Part shown: positions 17,704 to 25,606 of the stretch, one piece after another | Layout of the letters: each line of letters starts with the position of its first letter | Numbering within the stretch: the stretch's first letter is position 1 | Assembly: GCA_902812465.1 (NCBI GenBank) | Contig: CADDZE010000018.1 | Span: 1 to 64,000 of the forward strand | Length of the DNA: 64,000 nucleotides | Origin: Acidobacteriota bacterium | Lineage (GTDB): Bacteria; Acidobacteriota; Terriglobia; UBA7540 | Direction of reading: 5' to 3' | Notes under the pieces: generated by a model | What the model saw: only the letters and a program-made list of their open reading frames with translations | The model's database searches: none | Told to the model about the DNA's origin: nothing | Program-made: the position numbers and the translations under genes

Positions 17704-18473
17704 TGTTGGCGTATGCCAGCCCTCTAGATTCAAGCCGGCGATGGTCTGCCGTTACGTGCCCTGCTCTCGTTCTGCTGCTGGCGCAGATTGCGGTTTGTGC
17801 CGAAAACGTGACGGTGACGGGCAAGGTCAGGCTGGTGAATCCGTCCGCGCGCCGGCGGATTCCAGACAGCTCGAATGCAGTGATGTGGCTGGTTCCGTTG
17901 TCCGAGTCAGCCCGTGCTCGGCAGCAGCATGCAGGAAGGACGCCGCGCCAGCCTCCCCGGGTGCGCCAGAAAAATAAGCGCTTCGATCCCCACTTGCTGG
18001 TGGTCCCGATCGGTACAGTAGTCGAGTTTCCTAACCTTGATCCCTTTTTTCACAACGTATTCTCCTTGTTTGAAGGCAAGCGCTTTGACCTCGGGCTGTA
18101 CGAGGCCGGCACCACGCGTTCGGTCCACTTCAACAAGCCAGGAATCTGTTATATCTTCTGCAACATCCACCCGGAGATGAGCGCTGTCGTCGTGGTCTTG
18201 GATACTCCATACTTCGGAGTTTCCGGTCGCAACGGCGAAATTCGGATTCCCGACGTTCCTCCCGGCCGATATGAACTCCACATATGGCACGAGCGTGTGC
18301 CGCCGGAGGTGTTGAAGAACCTGTCGCGCCAGATTACGATCGCGCCGGACAGCAGCACGCTGGGCAGCATCACTCTAACGGAGTCGGCCGACCTGCTCGC
18401 ACAACACAAGAACAAGTACGAACGGGATTACGACAAGGCCACGCCATCCAGTCCGGTCTACGAGCAGCCCTGA
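17703..18473 (+). CDS. Exported cupredoxin-domain protein
   Basis: A 256-residue protein with a signal peptide (hydrophobic about 17-33) and a blue-copper domain at about 95-170. The type 1 copper ligands are visible: His117 in FFHNVF, then Cys153, His156 and Met159 in FCNIHPEM. The region after 175 (GRNGEIRIPDVPPGRYELHIWHE) resembles a carboxypeptidase-regulatory/Ig-like fold. It is probably a periplasmic or outer-membrane copper protein for electron transfer or copper handling. Its ATG overlaps the stop of the porin-like gene by one base, so the two products are made together. The function of the pair is unknown. Confidence 0.85.
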   Translation: MLAYASPLDSSRRWSAVTCPALVLLLAQIAVCAENVTVTGKVRLVNPSARRRIPDSSNAVMWLVPLSESARARQQHAGRTPRQPPRVRQKNKRFDPHLLVVPIGTVVEFPNLDPFFHNVFSLFEGKRFDLGLYEAGTTRSVHFNKPGICYIFCNIHPEMSAVVVVLDTPYFGVSGRNGEIRIPDVPPGRYELHIWHERVPPEVLKNLSRQITIAPDSSTLGSITLTESADLLAQHKNKYERDYDKATPSSPVYEQP

Positions 18474-18503
18474 GCCTTGCAGCGCCAGCTTGTCGCTGGC
18501 TCA

Positions 18504-19664
18504 TCAAAAGGCAGCGCGGTAGAGCGCTTCCATGTCCGCCGCCGAGGTAGGCCGCGGATTGAGCAGCCTGCAGCCATCCTGCATTGCCAGCGGCACCATC
18601 TGCGGGATCATCTCTTCCCGAACGCCGTGGTCACGCAAGCGTGGCAGGATTCCGATCGTGGCGTTGAGCTGCTCGATAGCAACCGCAGCCGCTTCGGCGG
18701 CCTGACACGCATCTAGGTTTCGGGTGTCGACACCGAGGGCCGCGGCCACATCCGACAGCCGGTCGGCTGCGGCCGCGGCGTTGAATCGCATCACGTGAGG
18801 GAGCAGGATGGCGTTACTGAGTCCGTGGTGCATGCCCGCCACCGTGGAGAGAGGATGCGCCAGCGAGTGCACCGTGCCCAAGCCCTTCTGGAAAGCCACC
18901 GCGCCCATGATCGCTGCGGCCATCATGGCGGTGCGGGCCTCGAGGTTCTCCCCCTGCTTCACCGCCAGCGGCAGGTATTTGCGAACCATCTCGACACCGC
19001 GAATGGCAATGGCGTCGCACATCGGATGGTAGCCCGTGGCCAGATATGCTTCCACGTTGTGCGTCATCGCATCCATGCCCGTAGCAGCGGTGAGGTGCGG
19101 CGGCAACCCGAAGGTCAGTTCGGGATCGGCAATCGCGACGCTGGGGATCAGGTAAGGGCTGAAAATGACTGTTTTGCGTCCCGTTGCCTCGAGGGTAATC
19201 ACGGCACTGCGGCCCACCTCGCTACCGGTACCGGCGGTGGTGGGAATGGCGATCATCGGCGGCAGGTCAGCGGCGATTCGGCTGGAACCGCCTTTCAGAT
19301 CGTCGTACTCTTCGAGGGAGAGCGGATGGGTCACTTTCAGGCGAATCGCCTTCGCAGCGTCCAGCGCGCTTCCTCCGCCCATGGCCACCAGACCGTCACA
19401 ATGCTCGGCATGGTAGACGGCGACGCCAGGAAAGACACTGGCTTCGGTGGGATTGCCTTCGACGCGATCGAAGAGGGCCCAGGCAACCTTAGCTCGCTGA
19501 AGCTGCTCAGTCAGCCGGTCGAGCAGGCCACAGGCGACGATGCCTGGGTCCGTGACGAGCAGCGGCCGGCGCAAGTTAAGTTCTTCGCCCACTAAGTGGC
19601 CCACCGGCTGAATCGCACCAGGGCCAAAAAGGATTCGAGTGGGGAAGGACCAGGTGGAAAGCAT
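18504..19664 (-). CDS. Iron-containing alcohol dehydrogenase
   Basis: A group III (iron-dependent) NAD(P) alcohol dehydrogenase, 386 residues. The coenzyme region has VAMGGGSALDAAKAI and PTTAGTGSEV; the metal-binding region has GMDAMTHNVEAY, LAHPLSTVAGMHHGLSNAILLP, with the expected Asp and His ligands. The ORF extends 37 codons upstream, but the ATG at 19664 gives the family start (MLSTWSFPTRILFGPGA). It is the third gene of a minus-strand set with an aldehyde dehydrogenase and a glutamine-synthetase-like enzyme, suggesting that it handles an alcohol or aldehyde from amine breakdown. The substrate cannot be read from sequence. Confidence 0.92.
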   Translation of the reverse strand: MLSTWSFPTRILFGPGAIQPVGHLVGEELNLRRPLLVTDPGIVACGLLDRLTEQLQRAKVAWALFDRVEGNPTEASVFPGVAVYHAEHCDGLVAMGGGSALDAAKAIRLKVTHPLSLEEYDDLKGGSSRIAADLPPMIAIPTTAGTGSEVGRSAVITLEATGRKTVIFSPYLIPSVAIADPELTFGLPPHLTAATGMDAMTHNVEAYLATGYHPMCDAIAIRGVEMVRKYLPLAVKQGENLEARTAMMAAAIMGAVAFQKGLGTVHSLAHPLSTVAGMHHGLSNAILLPHVMRFNAAAAADRLSDVAAALGVDTRNLDACQAAEAAAVAIEQLNATIGILPRLRDHGVREEMIPQMVPLAMQDGCRLLNPRPTSAADMEALYRAAF

Positions 19665-19771
19665 AGTCAGCCGTCCTGGCTTGGCATTTGGTTTTTGGCC
19701 AGCAGTCCCGGCGACAGCACCTCCCAGTAGAGCGCACCGGCGTTGCCAGCTGGGGACGAGGAATGTGCCGC

Positions 19772-21121
19772 TCAAATAATCTCGAAGTAGCGCTCAAGCT
19801 CCCAATCTGTCACCGCGCGCTGGTGCTGACGGACCTCCCACTCGCGGGTGAGGACGTAGTGGTCAACGAACTCGTCCCCCAGCAGCTCGCGTGCGGCCGC
19901 ACTCTGCTTGAGCAGCGCCGTCGCCTCTTGTAGCGACCTGGGCAAGGGCGGGGCCTCGGCCTCGTAGGCATTGCCGTGCACGGGTTCCGGAGCCTCTAGG
20001 CCATGCTCGATGCCATAGAGACCTGCGGCCAGGGTGGCAGCGATGGCAATGTAGGGGTTGATGTCCGCGCCCGCCAGACGGTACTCGATACGCACAGCAG
20101 ACGGGGAAGGTCCAGGAATGGCTCGCAACGCTGTCGTCCGGTTGTCGATGCCCCAGGTGGCATTCGTCGGCGCCCACAGGCCTGGTACGAGGCGCTTGTA
20201 CGAATTCACTGTGGGACAGACAAGCGCCGTGAACTCCGGCATGAGCGCCAATTGCCCCGCTATGTAATGGCGCATCAAGGGTGAGATTTCGCCGTGGCCC
20301 GCTGCGTCGTGGAAGAGGTTTCGCTCCTTGCCCCACAGGCTCTCGTGCAAGTGGCCGCTGCAGCCGGGAAGACTTGCGTTGCACTTCGCCATGAAAGTGG
20401 CCAGCAACCCGCTGCGAGCCGCGATCTGCTTGACTCCCGTCTTGAAGAGCGCCGCCTTGTCCGCCGCGCGCAAAGCGCAATCGTATTTGATGGCCGCCTC
20501 ATAGACGCCGGGACCGGTCTCGGTGTGAAAGCCCTCTAGCTCCACGTCGAAAGCGCGCAGGCCCTCTAGGATGCTGTGTGCCAATTCGGAAAAGACTCCG
20601 GTGCGCAGCACGCTGTACCCGAACATGCCGGGCGAGAGCGGACGCAGGCCCCGGTACTGCTTCTCCCGGATCGAGTGCGAGTTCTCCTGGAAAATGAAGT
20701 ACTCATATTCCGTCGCCACGATGGGGCGAAATCCCATCGCTTCCGCCCGGGCGACCACGCGCGCGAGCAGCTGCCGGGGCGAGACGCCAAGGGGCTGGCC
20801 CTCCCGGTCGTAGAAGTCGAGCAGGAAGAGCGCGGTATTCGGTTCCCAGGGAATGACGCGAAAGGTGGAAAGGTCGATCTTCGCCAGGGCATCCGGGTAA
20901 CCGGTATGCCAACCCGTCACTTGGCATCCATCGTAGAGAACATCGGAAGAGTCCCAGCCGAAAATGACATCGCAAAACCCCAGGCCCTTTTCAACCGCCG
21001 AGTCAAACTTCTCGCGGCTGATATATTTCCCGCGCAGGACACCGTCGATATCGAACCCGCCCACTTTGATGTGGGTGATGTTGTGTTGGGAAAGCAAAAA
21101 TTCGGCGTCTTCAGGAGTCAT
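19772..21121 (-). CDS. Glutamine-synthetase-like gamma-glutamyl-amine ligase
   Basis: A glutamine synthetase superfamily enzyme, 449 residues, distinct from the true glnA at 49.8 kb. It has the Glu-rich ATP/metal motif TEYEYFIFQ, the SGHLHESLW metal site and the [15 protein letters not shown] glutamate-binding loop. It lacks the adenylylation loop with the NLYDL tyrosine. This profile matches PuuA/GlnA3/GlnA4-type enzymes that join glutamate to putrescine, ethanolamine or similar amines. It lies between an aldehyde dehydrogenase and an Fe-ADH. The frame is open 76 codons upstream, but the ATG at 21121 (MTPEDAEFLL) fits the family. Substrate identity is inference. Confidence 0.85.
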   Translation of the reverse strand: MTPEDAEFLLSQHNITHIKVGGFDIDGVLRGKYISREKFDSAVEKGLGFCDVIFGWDSSDVLYDGCQVTGWHTGYPDALAKIDLSTFRVIPWEPNTALFLLDFYDREGQPLGVSPRQLLARVVARAEAMGFRPIVATEYEYFIFQENSHSIREKQYRGLRPLSPGMFGYSVLRTGVFSELAHSILEGLRAFDVELEGFHTETGPGVYEAAIKYDCALRAADKAALFKTGVKQIAARSGLLATFMAKCNASLPGCSGHLHESLWGKERNLFHDAAGHGEISPLMRHYIAGQLALMPEFTALVCPTVNSYKRLVPGLWAPTNATWGIDNRTTALRAIPGPSPSAVRIEYRLAGADINPYIAIAATLAAGLYGIEHGLEAPEPVHGNAYEAEAPPLPRSLQEATALLKQSAAARELLGDEFVDHYVLTREWEVRQHQRAVTDWELERYFEII

Positions 21122-21213
21122 GAGGGCTATCTCGGTAACGGCTGGCCGCGCCCTGGCATCCTTGTGAGGTCGGGGCGGCGTTGCGCGGAGAATCTGCCGA
21201 CTCCGTCCACCGT

Positions 21214-22689
21214 CTACAGTGCTACCCACACCGACTTGACTTGCGTATACGATTCCAGCGCGTGCATGCCCATCTCGCGGCCGAAGCCCGACTGTTTGTA
21301 GCCGCCGAAAGGCGCAGCGCTGTCGAAGCCGTTGTAAGTGTTGATCCACACGACGCCGGCCTTTATCTGTCTCGCCAGGCGGTGGGCTCGCTGAATCTCG
21401 CGCGTCCAGATGGCAGAGACGAGCCCGTAAATGGTGCCGTTGGCGATAGCGACCGCCTCGTCTTCATCGTGAAACTTCATCGTGGCCAGCACGGGCCCGA
21501 AAATCTCCTCCTGGGCGATCTTCATCTGCGGCTTGACCTCCGCGAAGATGGTGGGCTGGACGAAGAATCCCCGCGCCTTGTCGCCCTCGGTATCGCGCTC
21601 GCCGCCGCAAAGGAGCTTGGCTCCCTCGGCCTTCCCGGATTGGATGTAGCCGAGGATTCGGTCGAGTTGGGCTTGGGAAATCTGCGCACCCATCTCCGTC
21701 TTGGGATCCAGGGGATCGCCGACGCGCATCTTGCGTGCCTTGTCCACCAGACGTTCGAGGAACTGGTCATGAATCCGCTCGTGTAACAACAGCCTCGAGC
21801 CCGCTGAGCACACCTCGCCCTTGTTGGCGTAGATAGCCCAGAAGGCTGCAGGAATAGCGGCTTCGAGATCAGCATCCGGGAAGATGATGTTAGGGGATTT
21901 GCCGCCTAGCTCGAGGGACAGGCGCTTGAGGTTACTTTCTCCTGACGCTTTCATCAGCGCGCGCGCGGTGCGAATGCTGCCAGTAAAGGCGATCTTGTCG
22001 ACGTCGAGATGACGGCCCAGAGCTTCACCCGCTTCAGCGCCGTATCCCGTCACTACGTTAACCACGCCGGGCGGCACACCGGCCTCCTGGCAGAGCTCCG
22101 CCAGGCGCAAAGTGGTGAGCGGAGTAAGTTCCGACGGCTTTACCACGCAGGTGTTTCCGGTGGCGAGCGCCGGAGCAATCTTCCATGCTGCCAGCAGCAG
22201 GGGGTAGTTCCACGCCGTAATCATGCCCACCACACCCATCGGCTCGCGCAGGGTGTAGTTGAGGAACGGACCATCCACGGGTATGACTTCGCTGTGGAGG
22301 TGCCGTGCCCAGCCCGCGTAATAGTAGAAGATATCGGCGGCGGGTTTCAGATCGCCACGCAACGCGCCCTTCAGCGTCTTGCCGGTATTCAGGGACTCCA
22401 GGCGCGCCAACTCGTCGCGATGGGCGTCAATCAGTTCGCCGATCCGCCACAAGAGCTTGCTCCGCTCGGAAGGATTGAGCCGGGGCCACGGCCCGTCCTC
22501 GAAAGCACGGCGTGCGGCCTTTACGGCACGATCGACGTCCTCGGGTCCGCCGCGCTCGACCGTGGTCAACAACTCGCCTGTGGCCGGATTGATGACGTCG
22601 ATCTTCTGGCCAGAGGTGCCGGCGACGGCTTTGCCATCAATCCAGAGCTGCCCCGGCCTCAGCTTCGGTTCTGCCCCAGTGGTCTCCAT
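21214..22689 (-). CDS. NAD-dependent aldehyde dehydrogenase (betaine/gamma-glutamyl-aldehyde type)
   Basis: An ALDH-family enzyme, 491 residues. Visible are the Rossmann GSIRTARALMKA segment, the general-base motif LSLELGGKSPNIIF, the catalytic Cys in NKGEVCSAGSRL and a C-terminal EEIFGPVL plus GGYKQSGFGREMG. The overall sequence resembles class 8/9/PuuC aldehyde dehydrogenases. It is first in the ALDH, GS-like, Fe-ADH run (93 bases to the GS-like gene), which suggests it oxidises an aldehyde made from an amine. Start at the first ATG (METTGAEPKL). Confidence 0.93.
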   Translation of the reverse strand: METTGAEPKLRPGQLWIDGKAVAGTSGQKIDVINPATGELLTTVERGGPEDVDRAVKAARRAFEDGPWPRLNPSERSKLLWRIGELIDAHRDELARLESLNTGKTLKGALRGDLKPAADIFYYYAGWARHLHSEVIPVDGPFLNYTLREPMGVVGMITAWNYPLLLAAWKIAPALATGNTCVVKPSELTPLTTLRLAELCQEAGVPPGVVNVVTGYGAEAGEALGRHLDVDKIAFTGSIRTARALMKASGESNLKRLSLELGGKSPNIIFPDADLEAAIPAAFWAIYANKGEVCSAGSRLLLHERIHDQFLERLVDKARKMRVGDPLDPKTEMGAQISQAQLDRILGYIQSGKAEGAKLLCGGERDTEGDKARGFFVQPTIFAEVKPQMKIAQEEIFGPVLATMKFHDEDEAVAIANGTIYGLVSAIWTREIQRAHRLARQIKAGVVWINTYNGFDSAAPFGGYKQSGFGREMGMHALESYTQVKSVWVAL

Positions 22690-22779
22690 ACCCCGCTGGC
22701 TCCTCTCGCCGCAGTGGGGGCGCCTTCCAGCGCGACCATAGTACCCGACCGCGCCTTCGGCGCACGCCCAAGGCTTCGG

Positions 22780-24192
22780 TCATGGCCCGGAGCGCCTCCC
22801 CGCCCGCAGGCGCACCCGGAAGACTTGCGCGTCGGAGTCGGGCACGGGTCGAAGCTCGCCCAGCATCTCGTGGAGCCGCACCAGGGTGTGGTTCAGCATG
22901 CGTTCGCCTGTTCCCACGGCGACGTAGGTGTTTGAATCGGCCGCCCCGTATCCGCCCTCCGTGGCCGCGCGAATGGTAGGGAAGTAATCGAAGTACCCGT
23001 TGGCGTAGCCGAGCAAAAGGCAATCCCGAACGGGACATTGGTCGCGCAGGCTAACTTGAAGATCCACAAACGGTTCCCCCGGCATTCCTGCCAGCGCGGT
23101 TTCGCGGTTGATGAGCGCTGTGGAGAGATGCAGGAGAAGCTGGCCGGGCGGCGAAGAACCTCCAAAGAGGTCAGCATGGTCCTGAAAAATAGCGGGTCCT
23201 CCGGCCCGGAGCAAGCCAGCCCGAAACTGCTGAGGGTCCCAACGCACTGGAACGGTGAGCCCATCGTCAGCGACTTGCAGTCTGGGCGTCGAAGGCACAT
23301 GAGTCTGAATCTGGCGCGCCACGCGTGCCGCTTCCCGCCCTAGCTGGTGCCCGGTCCAGTCGCGCTTCGCGATCGCACCCTGGCTCAAGGGCGTTGTCGC
23401 ATAGAAAGGATTAATGTCCCCGTCCGCGCCTTGCAGAAAGAGGCAAACGGGCTGGCCGCCGAACGCCGCGCACACGTCCGTAAGGGCGACGCCAACGTAA
23501 TCGGCGGAGTACTGCAGGTTATCGGCTCCGAAAATCACTGGATGGCAAGCCAGGTGGACCAGGATGGCGACGGGAGTTCCGTTGAGGTGATCGATGCGGA
23601 TAACGGTCAGCGTAGGGTCAAGGGGCGCGGTTGGCAGCTGTTCAGGATTCGACCACAACATCGTGACCGTGCCATCGGGATTCACGCGGCGGCGGTTGTA
23701 GCCGATGTAAACCTTGCCGTAACCCGTGCCCCAGCGCGCCGGACTTAAGCGATCGGCAGCCTGCCGGACCGCTCCCTGAATCTTGTCCAAGGCCGTGATC
23801 TGCCATTCGGGCAAGCGCTGATCTGGGTATTCGTCCAGAATGGTCGGACCAGAATGGGTGTGCGAAGCCGTTACAATTACATTATCGATGCGGCTGTCGC
23901 GGCGGAGTGCTGCCCGCAAGCGGTCCAGCCCAGCCTGGCTGAAGGTGCGGCCCAGGTCGAGCATCACCAACGCCAGCCGGTGCCCGCCGGCGTCGAGCAC
24001 CAGGACGCGCGCATAGAGAGGATCCAAGGTGCCCGTCGCCACCTGGTGCTTCTGTAGTCGCTCGAAGTAGCCGTACATCGGCAGGCCGGCAGGCGGAGTG
24101 ATGTCAACTTGCGCCGCACCCGCCTGAAAGACTTCCGTCGCACCCGCTGGAAGAGCCGACGCCAAAACCAGCAGCAAAACGGCCAGGTTCAT
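22780..24192 (-). CDS. Secreted ceramidase-like hydrolase, copy 1
   Basis: A 470-residue exported protein (signal peptide 1-18) from the neutral/alkaline ceramidase N-terminal family. The zinc site is HTHSGP (His111, His113), followed by CHPVIFG (about 216-222) and GDINP (258-262), and the hydrolase C-terminal GEPFVDLQ. In true ceramidases the last motif is GDVSP, whose serine is the nucleophile; here it is Asn261, and the C-terminal domain of full-length ceramidases is missing. It therefore probably does not use the ceramidase mechanism. It overlaps the stop of its paralogue at 24189 by ATGA. The substrate is unknown. Confidence 0.85.
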   Translation of the reverse strand: MNLAVLLLVLASALPAGATEVFQAGAAQVDITPPAGLPMYGYFERLQKHQVATGTLDPLYARVLVLDAGGHRLALVMLDLGRTFSQAGLDRLRAALRRDSRIDNVIVTASHTHSGPTILDEYPDQRLPEWQITALDKIQGAVRQAADRLSPARWGTGYGKVYIGYNRRRVNPDGTVTMLWSNPEQLPTAPLDPTLTVIRIDHLNGTPVAILVHLACHPVIFGADNLQYSADYVGVALTDVCAAFGGQPVCLFLQGADGDINPFYATTPLSQGAIAKRDWTGHQLGREAARVARQIQTHVPSTPRLQVADDGLTVPVRWDPQQFRAGLLRAGGPAIFQDHADLFGGSSPPGQLLLHLSTALINRETALAGMPGEPFVDLQVSLRDQCPVRDCLLLGYANGYFDYFPTIRAATEGGYGAADSNTYVAVGTGERMLNHTLVRLHEMLGELRPVPDSDAQVFRVRLRAGRRSGP

Positions 24193-25535
24193 GGGTGCAG
24201 ATCCTCGGGAAGCGCCTTGAGGCGTCCAAGCATCTCGTAGGCACGGATCAACGCTTGGTTGAGCATCTGCTCGCCGGCCCCCACCTCGACGACTGTCGAG
24301 GGATGGGAAGCGCCGTACCCGCCCCAGGTCGCGGCGCGTAGAGTGGGAAAGTATCCGAAATACCCGTTGGTGTAGCCCAAAAAGAGGCAGTCCCGGACCG
24401 GACAGCGAGCGCGCCACTGCATTTGAAAATCGACGAAAGGCTCGCCCGGCATGGCAGCAATGGCAATTCGCTGGCCAATCAGCACCGTCGTAACCGGCAA
24501 GCGATACTCCGGCTGGGTTCCCAGCTCGATGATCTTCGCATTCCGCGGCTCTTCTGCCTCCCACTGACGCCGGTCCCAGCGGGGCCCAAAGGTGAGGTAG
24601 TCCATGGCGAACCGCAGGCTGGGCTGCGCCTCGGCTTCAGTTTGAATGCGCCTGGCAACCTGAGCCACGATCCCGCCCAGTTCCGCGCCGGTTCGTTCAC
24701 ACAATTCGACGGCCCCTTGCTGAAGCGGCGTGACGGCGAAATTCGGATTGATGTCACCATCGCCACCCTGCAGGAAGAAGCATAACGGATGGTTGCCGAA
24801 CGCCTTCTCCACCACGCTAGCCATCACGCCGGGGAAGTCCGACGAATAAAGCCGGCTATCCGGACCGTAGATTACCGGGTGGCACGCATAGTTGGCCAGG
24901 ATGGCGAGCGGCGCGCCGTCCGCACTGTCCACGCGTACAACCACCACCGTGGGATCCAGCGGCGCGGTAGGCATTCCGGTCCAATTCGGCTCGAGCCACG
25001 TCACCTCGCCATCGCGATGATGGAGCAACCGGTTGTGGCCGATGTAGGCAACGCCATAACCCACGCCGAGCCGCGCGGGAACCAAGTGACTGGCCGCCTC
25101 GTGAATAGCGCGCCCCACTTGGCCCACGGCTTGCGACTCCCAATCTTGGGGCGCAGGCGATAAACCCGGAATCAAGGGGGGGCCGGAGTGGGTGTGGATA
25201 GCGGCCACCAGCAGATACGGCACGTCCTGGCGAGTAGCCGCCCGGAGCCGGTCGAGATAAGGCGGCTCGAAGGTGGCAATGAGGTCGAGGTCGACGAGGG
25301 CGAGCCGCGCCGCACCAGCCTCAAGCACCAGGATGCGGGCAAACAAAGGATCGCGCGTACCCGTGGCGGTCCGTTCGGAGCCGCCATAGCCCTGTAAGGG
25401 CAAGCCCGCCGGAGGCGTGATGTCCACTCGTGCCACTCCGGCCCGCAGCCCTTGAGCGCGACTGAGGGGCGTCGCGGCAAGAAGCAGCGCCAGAAGGCAG
25501 CAGCCGAGGCGAATAATGCAGCGGAGCGTCAACAA
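24189..25535 (-). CDS. Secreted ceramidase-like hydrolase, copy 2
   Basis: A paralogue of the next gene, about 448 residues. It has a signal peptide (LTLRCIIRLGCCLLALLLA...), the zinc motif HTHSGP (about 114-119), YACHPVIYG and QGGDGDINP, again with Asn (about 263) where ceramidases have the catalytic Ser. No ATG is available between the upstream EgtB-like stop and the signal peptide; the best start is TTG at 25535 (or 25532). The frame continues upstream to 26012 but that part lies over the EgtB-like gene. The stop overlaps the start of copy 1 (ATGA), so the copies are translated together. Confidence 0.82.
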   Translation of the reverse strand: MLTLRCIIRLGCCLLALLLAATPLSRAQGLRAGVARVDITPPAGLPLQGYGGSERTATGTRDPLFARILVLEAGAARLALVDLDLIATFEPPYLDRLRAATRQDVPYLLVAAIHTHSGPPLIPGLSPAPQDWESQAVGQVGRAIHEAASHLVPARLGVGYGVAYIGHNRLLHHRDGEVTWLEPNWTGMPTAPLDPTVVVVRVDSADGAPLAILANYACHPVIYGPDSRLYSSDFPGVMASVVEKAFGNHPLCFFLQGGDGDINPNFAVTPLQQGAVELCERTGAELGGIVAQVARRIQTEAEAQPSLRFAMDYLTFGPRWDRRQWEAEEPRNAKIIELGTQPEYRLPVTTVLIGQRIAIAAMPGEPFVDFQMQWRARCPVRDCLFLGYTNGYFGYFPTLRAATWGGYGASHPSTVVEVGAGEQMLNQALIRAYEMLGRLKALPEDLHP

Positions 25536-25606
25536 CGGAAGAACGGCACCAAAGTGTACTGCGTTGGCTGTCCCAAGTCGAGGGCCTAATAGCTCCCTCC
25601 GTGCTG

